From Paenibacillus sp. FSL R7-0345 (GTDB taxonomy: Bacteria; Bacillota; Bacilli; Paenibacillales; Paenibacillaceae), in contig NZ_CP152002.1 of the NCBI RefSeq assembly GCF_038595055.1, forward strand, positions 804,001 through 868,000: a DNA stretch of 64,000 nucleotides. The letters are read 5' to 3'. Of this stretch, positions 44,585 through 52,234 are shown in pieces; position 1 is the first letter of the stretch, and each line of letters opens with the position of its first letter. The notes under the pieces are model-generated. The model was given only the letters and a program-made list of their open reading frames with translations. It did not search any database and had not been told where the DNA came from. The translations under genes and the position numbers were made by a program.

Positions 44585-45094
44585 ATGACTTTTGAAGTGC
44601 TTATGGCTGTTCCTGTTATAGTAGCTCTTATTGTAGTAATCTGGTGTATAACTGTAATCATACGAAGAAAAGCAAGCCGGAAAACGATGGGGGATCGGCT
44701 GCTGATCGTCAGGGATGCAAAATTTACTTTTGATGTAATTTTTGGGGTGTTATTTTTAGCTGTCGGAGGGTATCAAGTGATCCGCTTCTATGGAGCAGAG
44801 GGCGGCACAGAGCTGATGTTTCTGTTTTGGCCGATGTATTTAATCCTGTTGGCACCTGTTTATTTGGTAAGAGCGCTCAGTAAAATTGAGATTTATGATC
44901 AGGGTATCTTAACGAGAGATGGTATGTGGAGATGGGAGCAGACAGAGAAAGTGTCCGTTAAAGATGAGGGCAATTCTGTGATAATCAATTTTAAATTAAA
45001 ACTAAAACGTAATTGGCTTGATAGCAAGAAGATAACCATAAACAAAAGGGAGAAAGAGAAAGTAATAACGTTGCTGAATGATGTCATTAAATGA
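44585..45094 (+). CDS. Small membrane protein, unknown
   Basis: 169 residues from ATG 44585 behind GAGGAGAA. An N-terminal membrane helix (VLMAVPVIVALIVVIWCITV) is followed by a basic stretch (IRRKASRKTMG). Two more helices (FDVIFGVLFLAVGGYQVI and LMFLFWPMYLILLAPVYLV) precede a ~65-residue cytoplasmic beta domain (IEIYDQGILTRDGMWRWEQ, IINFKLKLKRNW). The layout resembles bacterial PH-like membrane proteins. The following gene starts 17 bases downstream, so the two probably form an operon. No function can be assigned. Confidence 0.68.
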   Translation: MTFEVLMAVPVIVALIVVIWCITVIIRRKASRKTMGDRLLIVRDAKFTFDVIFGVLFLAVGGYQVIRFYGAEGGTELMFLFWPMYLILLAPVYLVRALSKIEIYDQGILTRDGMWRWEQTEKVSVKDEGNSVIINFKLKLKRNWLDSKKITINKREKEKVITLLNDVIK

Positions 45095-45111
45095 TAAAGG
45101 TGTGAACAGCT

Positions 45112-46461
45112 ATGGCGAACCAGCGCAAGCTAGAAGAAGTGCTGAGAGAATTGTCCAAAGAAGAGCTGATTGCGATTATTGCTGAGGCTGCCGGGCAGGA
45201 TGAGGTATTTAAGAATACAATTCTTTTGAAATATGGTAGTGAGGAGCAACCAGCTCTGCTTAAAACCTTCCAAAAGCTGATAAAAACAATCGTAAAACAA
45301 TATACAGGCAGGGAGGGCTTCATCTCTTACCGGGAGACGAGCAGCTTTGCAGCAGACCTGACGGCTTTGCTGGATAGTAAGGACAGTGTGAGTGATGATA
45401 CAGTGAAGCTGGAAATGGCCTTAATGGTACTGGAAGAAGGAGTAGAGGCGTTTCAGTATGCAGATGACTCGGACGGCGAGATTGGGGGACTGGTGGATGA
45501 TATTTTGGATCAGATTGACGAGCTGGCAGAAAGTCAGCAGAAAGCTGATGAGTCCGTCCGGGAGCACTTTTTGAAACGTCTGATTAAGATGAGCCAAAAT
45601 GCTGTATTCGACGGATGGGATGATTATCCGGTTACTCTGCTGCGGATATGTACTGTATTTGCTGATGAGAAGAAGCGCAGAGAACAATTGCTGGCGGCTA
45701 TCAGAGCGCAGATTACAGCTACTGCTGGTAAGGGGTATAGGGAGTATTTGAATGAGGAACTGCACGAAATTCAATATGACCTTATCGAAAAATATAGCTC
45801 CGCAGAAGAAGCGGATAAGTTTATGCAGGAACATCTTCATATGAAATCATTCGGGGAATTAGCGATCCGGAAGAGCAAGGAGGCTGGTGACTACCGGCGG
45901 GTAATCCAGTTGGCGGAGCAAGGGGGACGGGGAGACAGATCCGACTTTAAAAAAGCAAGATACGAAGCCTATAAAGCATTATCGCTGAAGGAAGAGCAGA
46001 AGCAACTGGCTAAGGAGCTTTTGCTGGATGGTGACTACGAATATTACGCTGAGCTTGAAGCATTGTTTGAAGGGGATGAGGAGGAGTTTTACCGTGGCAT
46101 TCTTGCTGAACTCAAACAATCGGATACATGGTCTGCCCATGCGCTCTATACGAAGCTGTTCTCAGATAAAAATGACCTTGCAGAAATGCTGTCCTACGTA
46201 AAAGCAAATCCAGATGCGATAGAAGAGTACGCCGCGCGGCTGTCGCCAGACTATAAAACAGAAGCGGAACAAGTGTACAGCCAGTATATTTATGACACTG
46301 CCGCAGCAGCTTTCAACAGGAAAAAGTACTGGAATGTCTGCCAAATGCTTAAACGCTACGGAGAGCTGGCCGGCAAGTCCGGTCAGTCCGCCATCATTCA
46401 GCAGCTGCAGGAGCAATATTTCAACAAGCCGGCTTTTTTGGACGAGCTGTCCAAGCTTTGA
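45112..46461 (+). CDS. Hypothetical helical protein (449 residues)
   Basis: ATG 45112 follows AAAGGTGTG. The protein is almost wholly helical and acidic. It starts with a motif LEEVLRELSKEELIAIIAEA followed by a block on the fate of AGQDEVFKNTILLKY, which resembles N-termini of proteins found next to SWIM zinc-finger genes in Bacillota. The C-terminal half has TPR-like helical pairs (YRRVIQLAEQ, AFNRKKYWNVCQMLKRYG). No zinc ligand cluster, signal or membrane segment. Operon with the small membrane protein before it, ending in a terminator. I do not recognise a defined family. Confidence 0.68.
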   Translation: MANQRKLEEVLRELSKEELIAIIAEAAGQDEVFKNTILLKYGSEEQPALLKTFQKLIKTIVKQYTGREGFISYRETSSFAADLTALLDSKDSVSDDTVKLEMALMVLEEGVEAFQYADDSDGEIGGLVDDILDQIDELAESQQKADESVREHFLKRLIKMSQNAVFDGWDDYPVTLLRICTVFADEKKRREQLLAAIRAQITATAGKGYREYLNEELHEIQYDLIEKYSSAEEADKFMQEHLHMKSFGELAIRKSKEAGDYRRVIQLAEQGGRGDRSDFKKARYEAYKALSLKEEQKQLAKELLLDGDYEYYAELEALFEGDEEEFYRGILAELKQSDTWSAHALYTKLFSDKNDLAEMLSYVKANPDAIEEYAARLSPDYKTEAEQVYSQYIYDTAAAAFNRKKYWNVCQMLKRYGELAGKSGQSAIIQQLQEQYFNKPAFLDELSKL

Positions 46462-46466
46462 TGAAG

Positions 46467-46489
46467 GGGGCGGTAATCCGCCCTTTTTT
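46467..46489 (+). terminator. Rho-independent terminator
   Basis: Stem gggcgg / ccgccc with loop TAAT, followed by TTTTTT. It lies between convergent genes. Confidence 0.8.
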
Positions 46490-46490
46490 C

Positions 46491-46904
46491 TCAATCCTCC
46501 GTCATCAGTCCCCAGCGGAAGCCGAACCTGTCCACCACGGAAGCCATAGAAGAGCTGTATGTCGTTGTGCGCAAAGGCTGGATGATGCTCCCGCTTGCCT
46601 TTAACGTTTCGTAGGCCTGTTTCACCTGATCGTCAGTTTCAAAGGTAATAGTCAGAAAAAGAGTGGTGTTTCCGGGCGCCTCGGTTCCGATCTCATCCGC
46701 CAGCATGATGCGCTGTTTGCCGATAAAAGCCTCTGCATGATACACGTAGTTCCGCTGCTCAGAAGTTAAGCTGAAATTCCAGTCCTGCGGGTCTGCGTCT
46801 GCATAATACAGGAGGTAATTCATTTGCAGACCAAACGCTTTTTGATATAAGCCGATTGCTTCCTCACATTGTCCATAAAAATGCAGGGTAGGCGTAACAA
46901 GCAT
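46491..46904 (-). CDS. PhnB-like VOC-fold protein
   Basis: 137 residues on the minus strand. The N-terminus VTPTLHFYGQCEEAIGLYQK and AFGLQMNYLLYYAD, then YHAEAFIGKQRIMLADE, NTTLFLTITFETDDQVKQAY, and the end VVDRFGFRWGLMTED match the PhnB/YjdN branch of the vicinal-oxygen-chelate fold. Length is normal (~137-145). Members are often called glyoxalase or 3-demethylubiquinone-methyltransferase-like, but most have no proven activity. Single gene, divergent from the next gene with 96 bases between. Confidence 0.85.
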   Translation of the reverse strand: MLVTPTLHFYGQCEEAIGLYQKAFGLQMNYLLYYADADPQDWNFSLTSEQRNYVYHAEAFIGKQRIMLADEIGTEAPGNTTLFLTITFETDDQVKQAYETLKASGSIIQPLRTTTYSSSMASVVDRFGFRWGLMTED

Positions 46905-47000
46905 GGATATGCAGCTCCTCTGTACGTTTTTTCAATATTCTACCATATTGCTTGAGGGGAGTATGATTACTATAATGAACAAAATGTGGAGGGTTCCGGC

Positions 47001-47408
47001 ATGAGTACGTGGAGAAGAAAGGGCTTGGAGCTATTCTATGACAGTAGACATTCGTTTAACGGCAAAGATGACACGATATACACTCTGATGGTTCAGCTGC
47101 GAAGTCGGGTAGAGGATGCCCACCGGGAAAATGACTCCGCAGAGTTGGATAAGATTTATGGGTATGTGGAGTGGTGCTTTAACCAGCAAAAACGATGCTT
47201 TGACCTATGCAATGCGGCGGCGGTGGGGTTCTACGAGCATTTGGTGGAAGAGGAGATTACCAGACTTGCGATTCCTCACCGGGTGCCGCCGGATATTTTT
47301 GGACAGGTGCAGTCGTTGTTCGAGTGGATGCTGCAGCGTGACGTTGAGAAGTATAAAGAGCTGGTGTTAGAGTACAACCGGGTCAATCATACAGAGTTTG
47401 AGTGCTAG
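47001..47408 (+). CDS. Hypothetical protein (135 residues)
   Basis: ATG 47001 lies 7 bases after GGAGGG; a GTG 15 bases earlier overlaps that site and is less likely. The protein is helical: WRRKGLELFYDSRHSFN, DTIYTLMVQLRSRVEDAHRE, LDKIYGYVEWCFNQQKR, AAVGFYEHLVEEEIT, VQSLFEWMLQRDVEKYKELV. It resembles small stand-alone helical proteins of unknown role found near immunity or toxin genes, but I cannot name the family. The 51-bp repeat array begins 42 bases after its stop. Confidence 0.65.
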   Translation: MSTWRRKGLELFYDSRHSFNGKDDTIYTLMVQLRSRVEDAHRENDSAELDKIYGYVEWCFNQQKRCFDLCNAAAVGFYEHLVEEEITRLAIPHRVPPDIFGQVQSLFEWMLQRDVEKYKELVLEYNRVNHTEFEC

Positions 47409-47449
47409 GTTGGTGGAGTGTGGGGCGGTTGGCTAGAGTGTGGAATACT

Positions 47450-47794
47450 AAAGGCAAAAATGCCTTTGATTCCGCCCGCCTGAGGCGGAACGGCGAAATC
47501 AAAGGCAAAAATGCCTCTGATTCCGCCCGCCTGAGGCGGAACGGCAAAATCAAAGGCAAAAATGCCTCTGATTCCGCCCGCATGAGGCAGAACGGCGAAA
47601 TGAAAGGCAAAAATGCCTCTCATTCCGCCTGCATGAGGCGGAACGGCGAAATGAAAGGCAAAAATGCCTTTGATTCCGCCTGCATGAGGCGAAATGGCAA
47701 AATCAAAGGCAAAAATGCCTCTGATTCCGCCTGCATGAGGCGAAGCGACAGAATCAAAGGCAAAAATGCCTCTGACTCCGCCAGCATGTCCGCC
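47450..47794 (+). repeat. Array 1 of a 51-bp tandem repeat (six full units and a partial)
   Basis: Units start at 47450, 47501, 47552, 47603, 47654, 47705 and 47756 (partial). Each starts AAAGGCAAAAATGCCTYTGATT and continues with a CCGCC...GGCGGAA part and GAAAT near the end. In unit 1 two hairpins are perfect: AAAGGCA-aaaa-TGCCTTT and TTCCGCC-n7-GGCGGAA. The period is a multiple of three, so open frames run through it on the + strand; the minus frame has one stop. It lies between convergent genes. A related array is at 58644. Confidence 0.92.
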
Positions 47795-47801
47795 ACCTTG
47801 C

Positions 47802-48332
47802 TCACTCCGCCGGAACGTGCTTTTTCCACTTCCTGATCTTCGCCCGGAAGGTTTTGAACGGGGCGGACGAGTTAATATGGATCCAGCGGGCCATCGGCCA
47901 GTTGTCCTTGCTGCCTGTCCACGCCCGGATCCCTTGAGTGAACAGCTCCTCCTCGCTCAAGCCGCCAGTCCAGGCTAACCACTCCTGCTCCGCCTGACGA
48001 AGCTGCTCCCGTAGCTCGGTAAGTGTATAACCCTCGTACTCCTTGTAGAAGGACTGGTACAGACCGCCGAGCTGGTTCCATTTATAGTCCGCAGACGGCA
48101 TCGTCACACTTTGGCCAGCCAGCTCTGCCTTGTCCCAGCTCATCACGAGATGCAGCCAGCCCAGCTGGTAGGCGATGATCTCGCCCGGTGTTTTATCCAC
48201 CTCCGGTATCCGCGTGTTCCTGTAACTGTCGCTGATCCCTGTAAATTCAGTATCAAACAATATGTAGTTAGTATGGATCGCATCCAGCAGCTCCTGCTTG
48301 GAGCTATATTCATAGCTTGCCATTTTATCCAT
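47802..48332 (-). CDS. ClbS/DfsB family (DUF1706) four-helix protein
   Basis: 176 residues on the minus strand. The DUF1706 pattern is clear: YSSKQELLDAIHTNYILFDT, KTPGEIIAYQLGWLHLVMSW, YKWNQLGGLYQSFYKEYEGY, LSEEELFTQGIRAWTG, PMARWIHINSSAPFKTFRAK. Length matches. The founding member ClbS inactivates the genotoxin colibactin by opening its cyclopropane; other members are DinB-like and of unknown role. No toxin biosynthesis genes are nearby, so a specific self-protection job cannot be claimed. The gene ends 7 bases from repeat array 1, which may serve as its 3' end region. Confidence 0.85.
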   Translation of the reverse strand: MDKMASYEYSSKQELLDAIHTNYILFDTEFTGISDSYRNTRIPEVDKTPGEIIAYQLGWLHLVMSWDKAELAGQSVTMPSADYKWNQLGGLYQSFYKEYEGYTLTELREQLRQAEQEWLAWTGGLSEEELFTQGIRAWTGSKDNWPMARWIHINSSAPFKTFRAKIRKWKKHVPAE

Positions 48333-48737
48333 ATCCCTCCCTGTATCGTTAACTCCGTTATACCATAGAGCAGTGACACCAGTATGTCCGGTTTAGCTCC
48401 ATTAACACCATTAATTGATATAACCTCGGCCTCTCGCGAACTCGGCTCCTCGAACGCTTACCCACCGCCACCCCCGTCATTCCTGCATTCCCGTAAGCTC
48501 CGGCCCATCGTCACTCCGGCCACACCTGCCACCCGTCACTCCACAGTACTCAATTGGATACTCAATCCCTCCCCCGCTCACACACACTCTCTCTCACTGT
48601 CACTGTCACTCTCTCGCACTGTCACTCCGTACAACTCCGCTCCCTTCCCCTAATCAGCCTAATCCCATAGCTTGTTTATGTTCAGTTCATCCAGCTGGGT
48701 TATGGTATAGGCATTATCTTTTGCGGGGGAGAGGCTT
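48333..48737 (+). other. Intergenic region with CT/CACT low-complexity tract
   Basis: Between the divergent ClbS-like and chemoreceptor genes. From about 48578 to 48630 the sequence is nearly all C, T and A on the + strand, built from CACA, CTCT and CACTGT units. An 89-codon frame across it is Pro/Ser-rich, lacks a ribosome site and is not supported as a gene. Bases 48690-48737 hold the ribosome site and probable promoter of the chemoreceptor. Confidence 0.5.
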
Positions 48738-50069
48738 ATGGGTATAAAAAATTGGCTGTTGAATGCTACCGTTAACTCCATTAAGTTCAAGCTGGTGCTG
48801 GCGATTGTGATTGTACAGGTATTGAGCACCAATATCGGCCAGGCTGTGAATTATCTGCTGGACAGAAGCGGAGAGGTGATTGAGATTGTCGGAGGGGACT
48901 CCAGGTATATCGAGGGAAACGTCGGATTCCTGGTCTCATCGGGCCTCAGCATTCTGATCTCTGTGTTCATTATTGTCTTTGTGTACGATAGGCTGGTCCT
49001 GAAACGGCTGAAAAAAGTGCTCAAGTACACTGAACAGCTGGGAGAAGGTGTTCTGTCGGGGGAGCTTACGTTCGGGGGCAATGATGAGATCAGCAGACTC
49101 GGCCATTCACTTGATAAAAGCGCAGCCCAGATCAAGTCGCTGGTTTCCGGCATTGCGGACATTTCAGGCAACATCAATGCGGCCAGCTATGAGCTGATGG
49201 CATCAGCCCGTAATTCATCCGCAAGCGTGAATACCATACATACAACTTCATCGACCCTGGCGGAGGATGCCTTAAGCCTGCTGCATTCCACCCAGGAAGC
49301 TAACGTTTCTTTTGAACAGATTAATGAACAAAATCGTCTGCTGCTGGCGAATGCCGGATCGGCCTTAACCTCTGCGGATGAAATGGAAGATAGGGCGTCG
49401 CAGATGAGCCAGCGGGTGATAGCCTCGCTTGAGCAGGCCGACCAGACCTATAGGGAGAAGCAAGACAATATTCTAAAAGCCATTGAAGCCGGCGCAATCG
49501 TCGAGGAAATCAGCGTTATCTCCCACAGCGTCAAGGCAATTGCCTCACAGACCCATCTGCTGGCCCTAAATGCATCTATTGAAGCTGCCAGAGCGGGTGA
49601 GCAGGGCAGAGGGTTTGAGGTGGTGGCGGGAGAGGTGAAAAAGCTGGCCGACCAGTCCACCCAGGCGATCTCCGGAATTGAGGAGCTTGTGACGCAGGTG
49701 AGGGAGGTTTTTGACCATCTGTCGCGCAGCTCCCAGGATGTACTGGAGTACATTGACCATAATGTAAAAGCGGATTATGAGCTCCTGCTGCACACCGGCA
49801 GGCAATACCAGTCAGACGCAGCGCTGATCCACCGGATTTCCACGGAGGTGAACGGGTCTGCGGCCAAAATGAATGCCTCCATCAAGGAGATTACCAAGGT
49901 TATAGACACCGTAGTGGATACCTCCGGCAACACCTCTGCCTATACGGCAGAGATTAATGCCAGCCTGTCCGACATTAATGTGGTGATGAATGAGGCGGCA
50001 GTATCGATGGAACAGCAGTCTGCGCTGGCGTCACAGTTAATCGAGTCAGTAAAAAGGTTCACCTTTTAA
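48738..50069 (+). CDS. Methyl-accepting chemotaxis protein
   Basis: 443 residues; ATG 48738 follows GGGGGAGAGG. Two membrane helices (about 15-35 and 65-85) enclose a very short outer loop of ~30 residues, so ligand sensing is probably by membrane state or a partner. A HAMP-like region follows ([18 protein letters not shown]). The cytoplasmic coiled-coil ends in the kinase-control hairpin: [20 protein letters not shown], then [20 protein letters not shown]. The usual Asn of QTNLLALN is His here. Single gene. It would feed the CheA/CheW pathway. Confidence 0.9.
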   Translation: MGIKNWLLNATVNSIKFKLVLAIVIVQVLSTNIGQAVNYLLDRSGEVIEIVGGDSRYIEGNVGFLVSSGLSILISVFIIVFVYDRLVLKRLKKVLKYTEQLGEGVLSGELTFGGNDEISRLGHSLDKSAAQIKSLVSGIADISGNINAASYELMASARNSSASVNTIHTTSSTLAEDALSLLHSTQEANVSFEQINEQNRLLLANAGSALTSADEMEDRASQMSQRVIASLEQADQTYREKQDNILKAIEAGAIVEEISVISHSVKAIASQTHLLALNASIEAARAGEQGRGFEVVAGEVKKLADQSTQAISGIEELVTQVREVFDHLSRSSQDVLEYIDHNVKADYELLLHTGRQYQSDAALIHRISTEVNGSAAKMNASIKEITKVIDTVVDTSGNTSAYTAEINASLSDINVVMNEAAVSMEQQSALASQLIESVKRFTF

Positions 50070-50266
50070 CAGGCCTCGGGCCGTACCCTTCGGACACTTT
50101 CAAAAGATGCCTTTCTGCCGCTATGCAGAGCGCCTTTTGGAGGTGTTTTTGATCTGACGGGAGCCCGCGGGTCTAAGTCCGCGCATCCCCGTAACATCAT
50201 TTTCATCTAACGTTCAGTTTCAGTGTTTATAATGCGCTTATCACTACTCCGCAAGAGGAGGTTCTC

Positions 50267-51820
50267 ATGGTCAAGGGTATTCACAAATCACTTTATATCA
50301 TCCTTAGCTTGTTCATCGGACTGTTCATTGCTTCCTCGTTTTTTATCAGGGCAAAGTACAGTTATTTCGTATACGGAGACACACCGGTACTGGAAAAGCA
50401 GCAGCTCGGCCTGTTCATTCTGGTCATTGCGCTGGTGCTGGCCTTAAGTGCCGTACTCTATAAAATAAGCCTGAAGCTCAACCGGTTCAGCAGACGCATT
50501 GTCATTCCCGCCGTTCTGGCGGTTTCTTTTGCCATTCAGCTGGCTATTATTTTTCTGTTCCCCCGTCTGCCGACGGATGATTCCGAGACGGTGCTTAATC
50601 TTGCGCTGGATATGCTCTACCGCGGCGATTATTCTTCCTTTGAGACGGGCGGGTATCTGCATATGTTTCCGTTTAACTTTTCGACTGTCCTTTACCTGAA
50701 GACGCTGCTGTATCTTTTTCCGGATAATTATCTGACGATTAAGCTGTTTAATATCTTTTTCACACTGTTAACGACATTAATGATTTACCTGCTATATAAA
50801 GAGCTCAACGATAAATCCCAAGAGTGGGATTACGGGGTTCTGGTATTTGCGGCAATTTATTTACCTGCATTGTTTATGAGCAATTTTATTTATAATGATG
50901 TGATTGCTACAGCGTTTTTGACGAGCGCACTCTATTTTGCCGCGAAATTTATGAAAAGAAAATCCTTAAAGGACATTCTGTTTGCAGCAATCCTGCTGGC
51001 CCTCGGGAATTACTTCCGGAGCATTGGTGTCATTGTGCTGATTGCGGTGCTGCTTAGTCTGCTGCTGGGTCTTCGTAAGCTGGGTGTGCGTAAGACGCTG
51101 GCGGCGTTGTTCATTACGGGTGCGCTGTTTAATGTACCAGGCTGGACTCAGAATGCGGCGCTTCAGGCGGCGGGTGTGGTGGATGAATCCGTGAATACCA
51201 ATTCTGCACCGGTCTACATGTGGCTGAACATGGGCATCAATCTGGAGACGTTCGGCTTCTGGGACAACCGGGAGAGCTATACGATCTACCAGCAGGATGC
51301 TGATTATAATAAGGCGGCAAGTACAGAATTGTTCAAGGAAGAGATCAGTAACAAACTGGCGGACGCAAGCGCAGGCGATCTGGTGAAAATGTATTATAAA
51401 AAGCTGATCTGGACCTGGACGGAAGGCACCTACCAGATGGAGCGTTACGGAATCGGCAATGACAGCTCCTCCGGTGACAGAGGCAGAATGGTTGGCATGG
51501 TCATGGACCGGTACAGCTATACAAACGCAGCCACTGATCTTTTTAAAGGAGACTCCGGCTTCAGAAGCGGGCTGCAATGGATGATGTATGTGCTGAATTT
51601 GCTGATGTACGGCGGCATCCTGGTCCGGCTGATCGGCAGCGTAAGGGCTAAACGTTTCGGGGAGACCCCGCTGGTGCTGGTTCTGCTTGGATTTATCGGA
51701 TTTTATCTGCTGTGGGAGATTAAGGCGCGTTATATTTTCCCGGTGTATCCGCTGCTGATCGTGTTCTCGTACATGGGCTTTAAAGATGTGTATGATTATT
51801 TTGCCGGAAGGAAGGGATGA
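50267..51820 (+). CDS. Polytopic membrane glycosyltransferase-like protein (GT-C type)
   Basis: 517 residues from ATG 50267 behind AAGAGGAGG. About eleven membrane helices are visible. The first outer loop carries FPRLPTDDSETVLNLA, whose acidic cluster suits the catalytic acidic loop of GT-C/ArnT-PMT-like enzymes, which transfer sugars from polyprenyl phosphates to surface acceptors. A large outer loop (~300-400: WGLN-type SAPVYMWLNMGINLETFGF, QMERYGIGNDSS) follows. The end LLWEIKARYIFPVYPLLIVF matches such proteins. The next gene, a small glycine-rich lipoprotein, starts 4 bases later and may be its partner. Donor and acceptor are unknown. Confidence 0.72.
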   Translation: MVKGIHKSLYIILSLFIGLFIASSFFIRAKYSYFVYGDTPVLEKQQLGLFILVIALVLALSAVLYKISLKLNRFSRRIVIPAVLAVSFAIQLAIIFLFPRLPTDDSETVLNLALDMLYRGDYSSFETGGYLHMFPFNFSTVLYLKTLLYLFPDNYLTIKLFNIFFTLLTTLMIYLLYKELNDKSQEWDYGVLVFAAIYLPALFMSNFIYNDVIATAFLTSALYFAAKFMKRKSLKDILFAAILLALGNYFRSIGVIVLIAVLLSLLLGLRKLGVRKTLAALFITGALFNVPGWTQNAALQAAGVVDESVNTNSAPVYMWLNMGINLETFGFWDNRESYTIYQQDADYNKAASTELFKEEISNKLADASAGDLVKMYYKKLIWTWTEGTYQMERYGIGNDSSSGDRGRMVGMVMDRYSYTNAATDLFKGDSGFRSGLQWMMYVLNLLMYGGILVRLIGSVRAKRFGETPLVLVLLGFIGFYLLWEIKARYIFPVYPLLIVFSYMGFKDVYDYFAGRKG

Positions 51821-51823
51821 GGT

Positions 51824-52075
51824 ATGCGAACCAGACGTTATGCCGCTCTGATCATAGCTGTACTCAGCTGCTCTATAGTGCTGACCTCTTGTGATGCTAT
51901 TACCGCCCAAAAAATCTCCAGTGACGGCAGCAGCTCGGGCTCGCGGATGAACGGGGGACCAGGCTTTGGCGGCGGACGCGGTACAGATGGCGGGTTCCCC
52001 GGGATGAACGGCGGCATGAGACGAAACGGAGGGCAGGGCAGCGATAGAAGCGGCGGGCAAGGCGGGCAGAACTAA
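51824..52075 (+). CDS. Small glycine-rich lipoprotein
   Basis: 83 residues; ATG 51824 lies 4 bases after the previous stop with AAGGGATGAGG as ribosome site. A lipoprotein signal (YAALIIAVLSCSIVLTSC) ends with Cys25 as the lipid site. The mature 59 residues are mainly Gly, Ser, Asn and Arg (MNGGPGFGGGRGTDGG, then MRRNGGQGSDRSGG) and are probably disordered. It resembles in style the glycine-rich tail of the DUF4353 lipoprotein at 24.8-26.0 kb. It is coupled to the membrane glycosyltransferase-like gene; it could be an acceptor or spacer at the cell surface. Inference only. Confidence 0.6.
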   Translation: MRTRRYAALIIAVLSCSIVLTSCDAITAQKISSDGSSSGSRMNGGPGFGGGRGTDGGFPGMNGGMRRNGGQGSDRSGGQGGQN

Positions 52076-52117
52076 GCAATCCGCACCGGGGTGCCGGCCG
52101 GATTTTCCCCGCAATAC

Positions 52118-52145
52118 ACAAATTGAACATGCAGGTTCAATTTGT
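52118..52145 (+). promoter_or_regulatory. Perfect 11-bp inverted repeat upstream of the Cache-AraC gene
   Basis: ACAAATTGAAC, six bases, GTTCAATTTGT. There is no T-run after it, so an operator is more likely than a terminator. It lies about 90 bases before the start of the AraC-type regulator gene. Confidence 0.5.
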
Positions 52146-52234
52146 ACATCAACCATACGCAGGGATCGTGCTATCATTGATAATGTACAAAAAGAGTAGC
52201 TGTACAAAAAGAACAATGAGGCAGGGGATCCCTA

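Noticed and set aside
47402..47836. Protein of 17-residue repeats encoded by array 1 on the + strand
   Set aside because: The frame is open only because the period is divisible by three. It has no ribosome site, and the homologous array 2 has TGA codons in the same frame.
48384..48653. 89-residue Pro/Ser-rich protein
   Set aside because: It is a reading of the low-complexity CT/CA tract and lacks a ribosome site.
50966..52216. 416-residue minus-strand gene over the glycosyltransferase-like and lipoprotein genes
   Set aside because: It overlaps two + strand genes that have good ribosome sites and membrane or lipoprotein signals. The antisense frame is His/Gln-rich without any motif.
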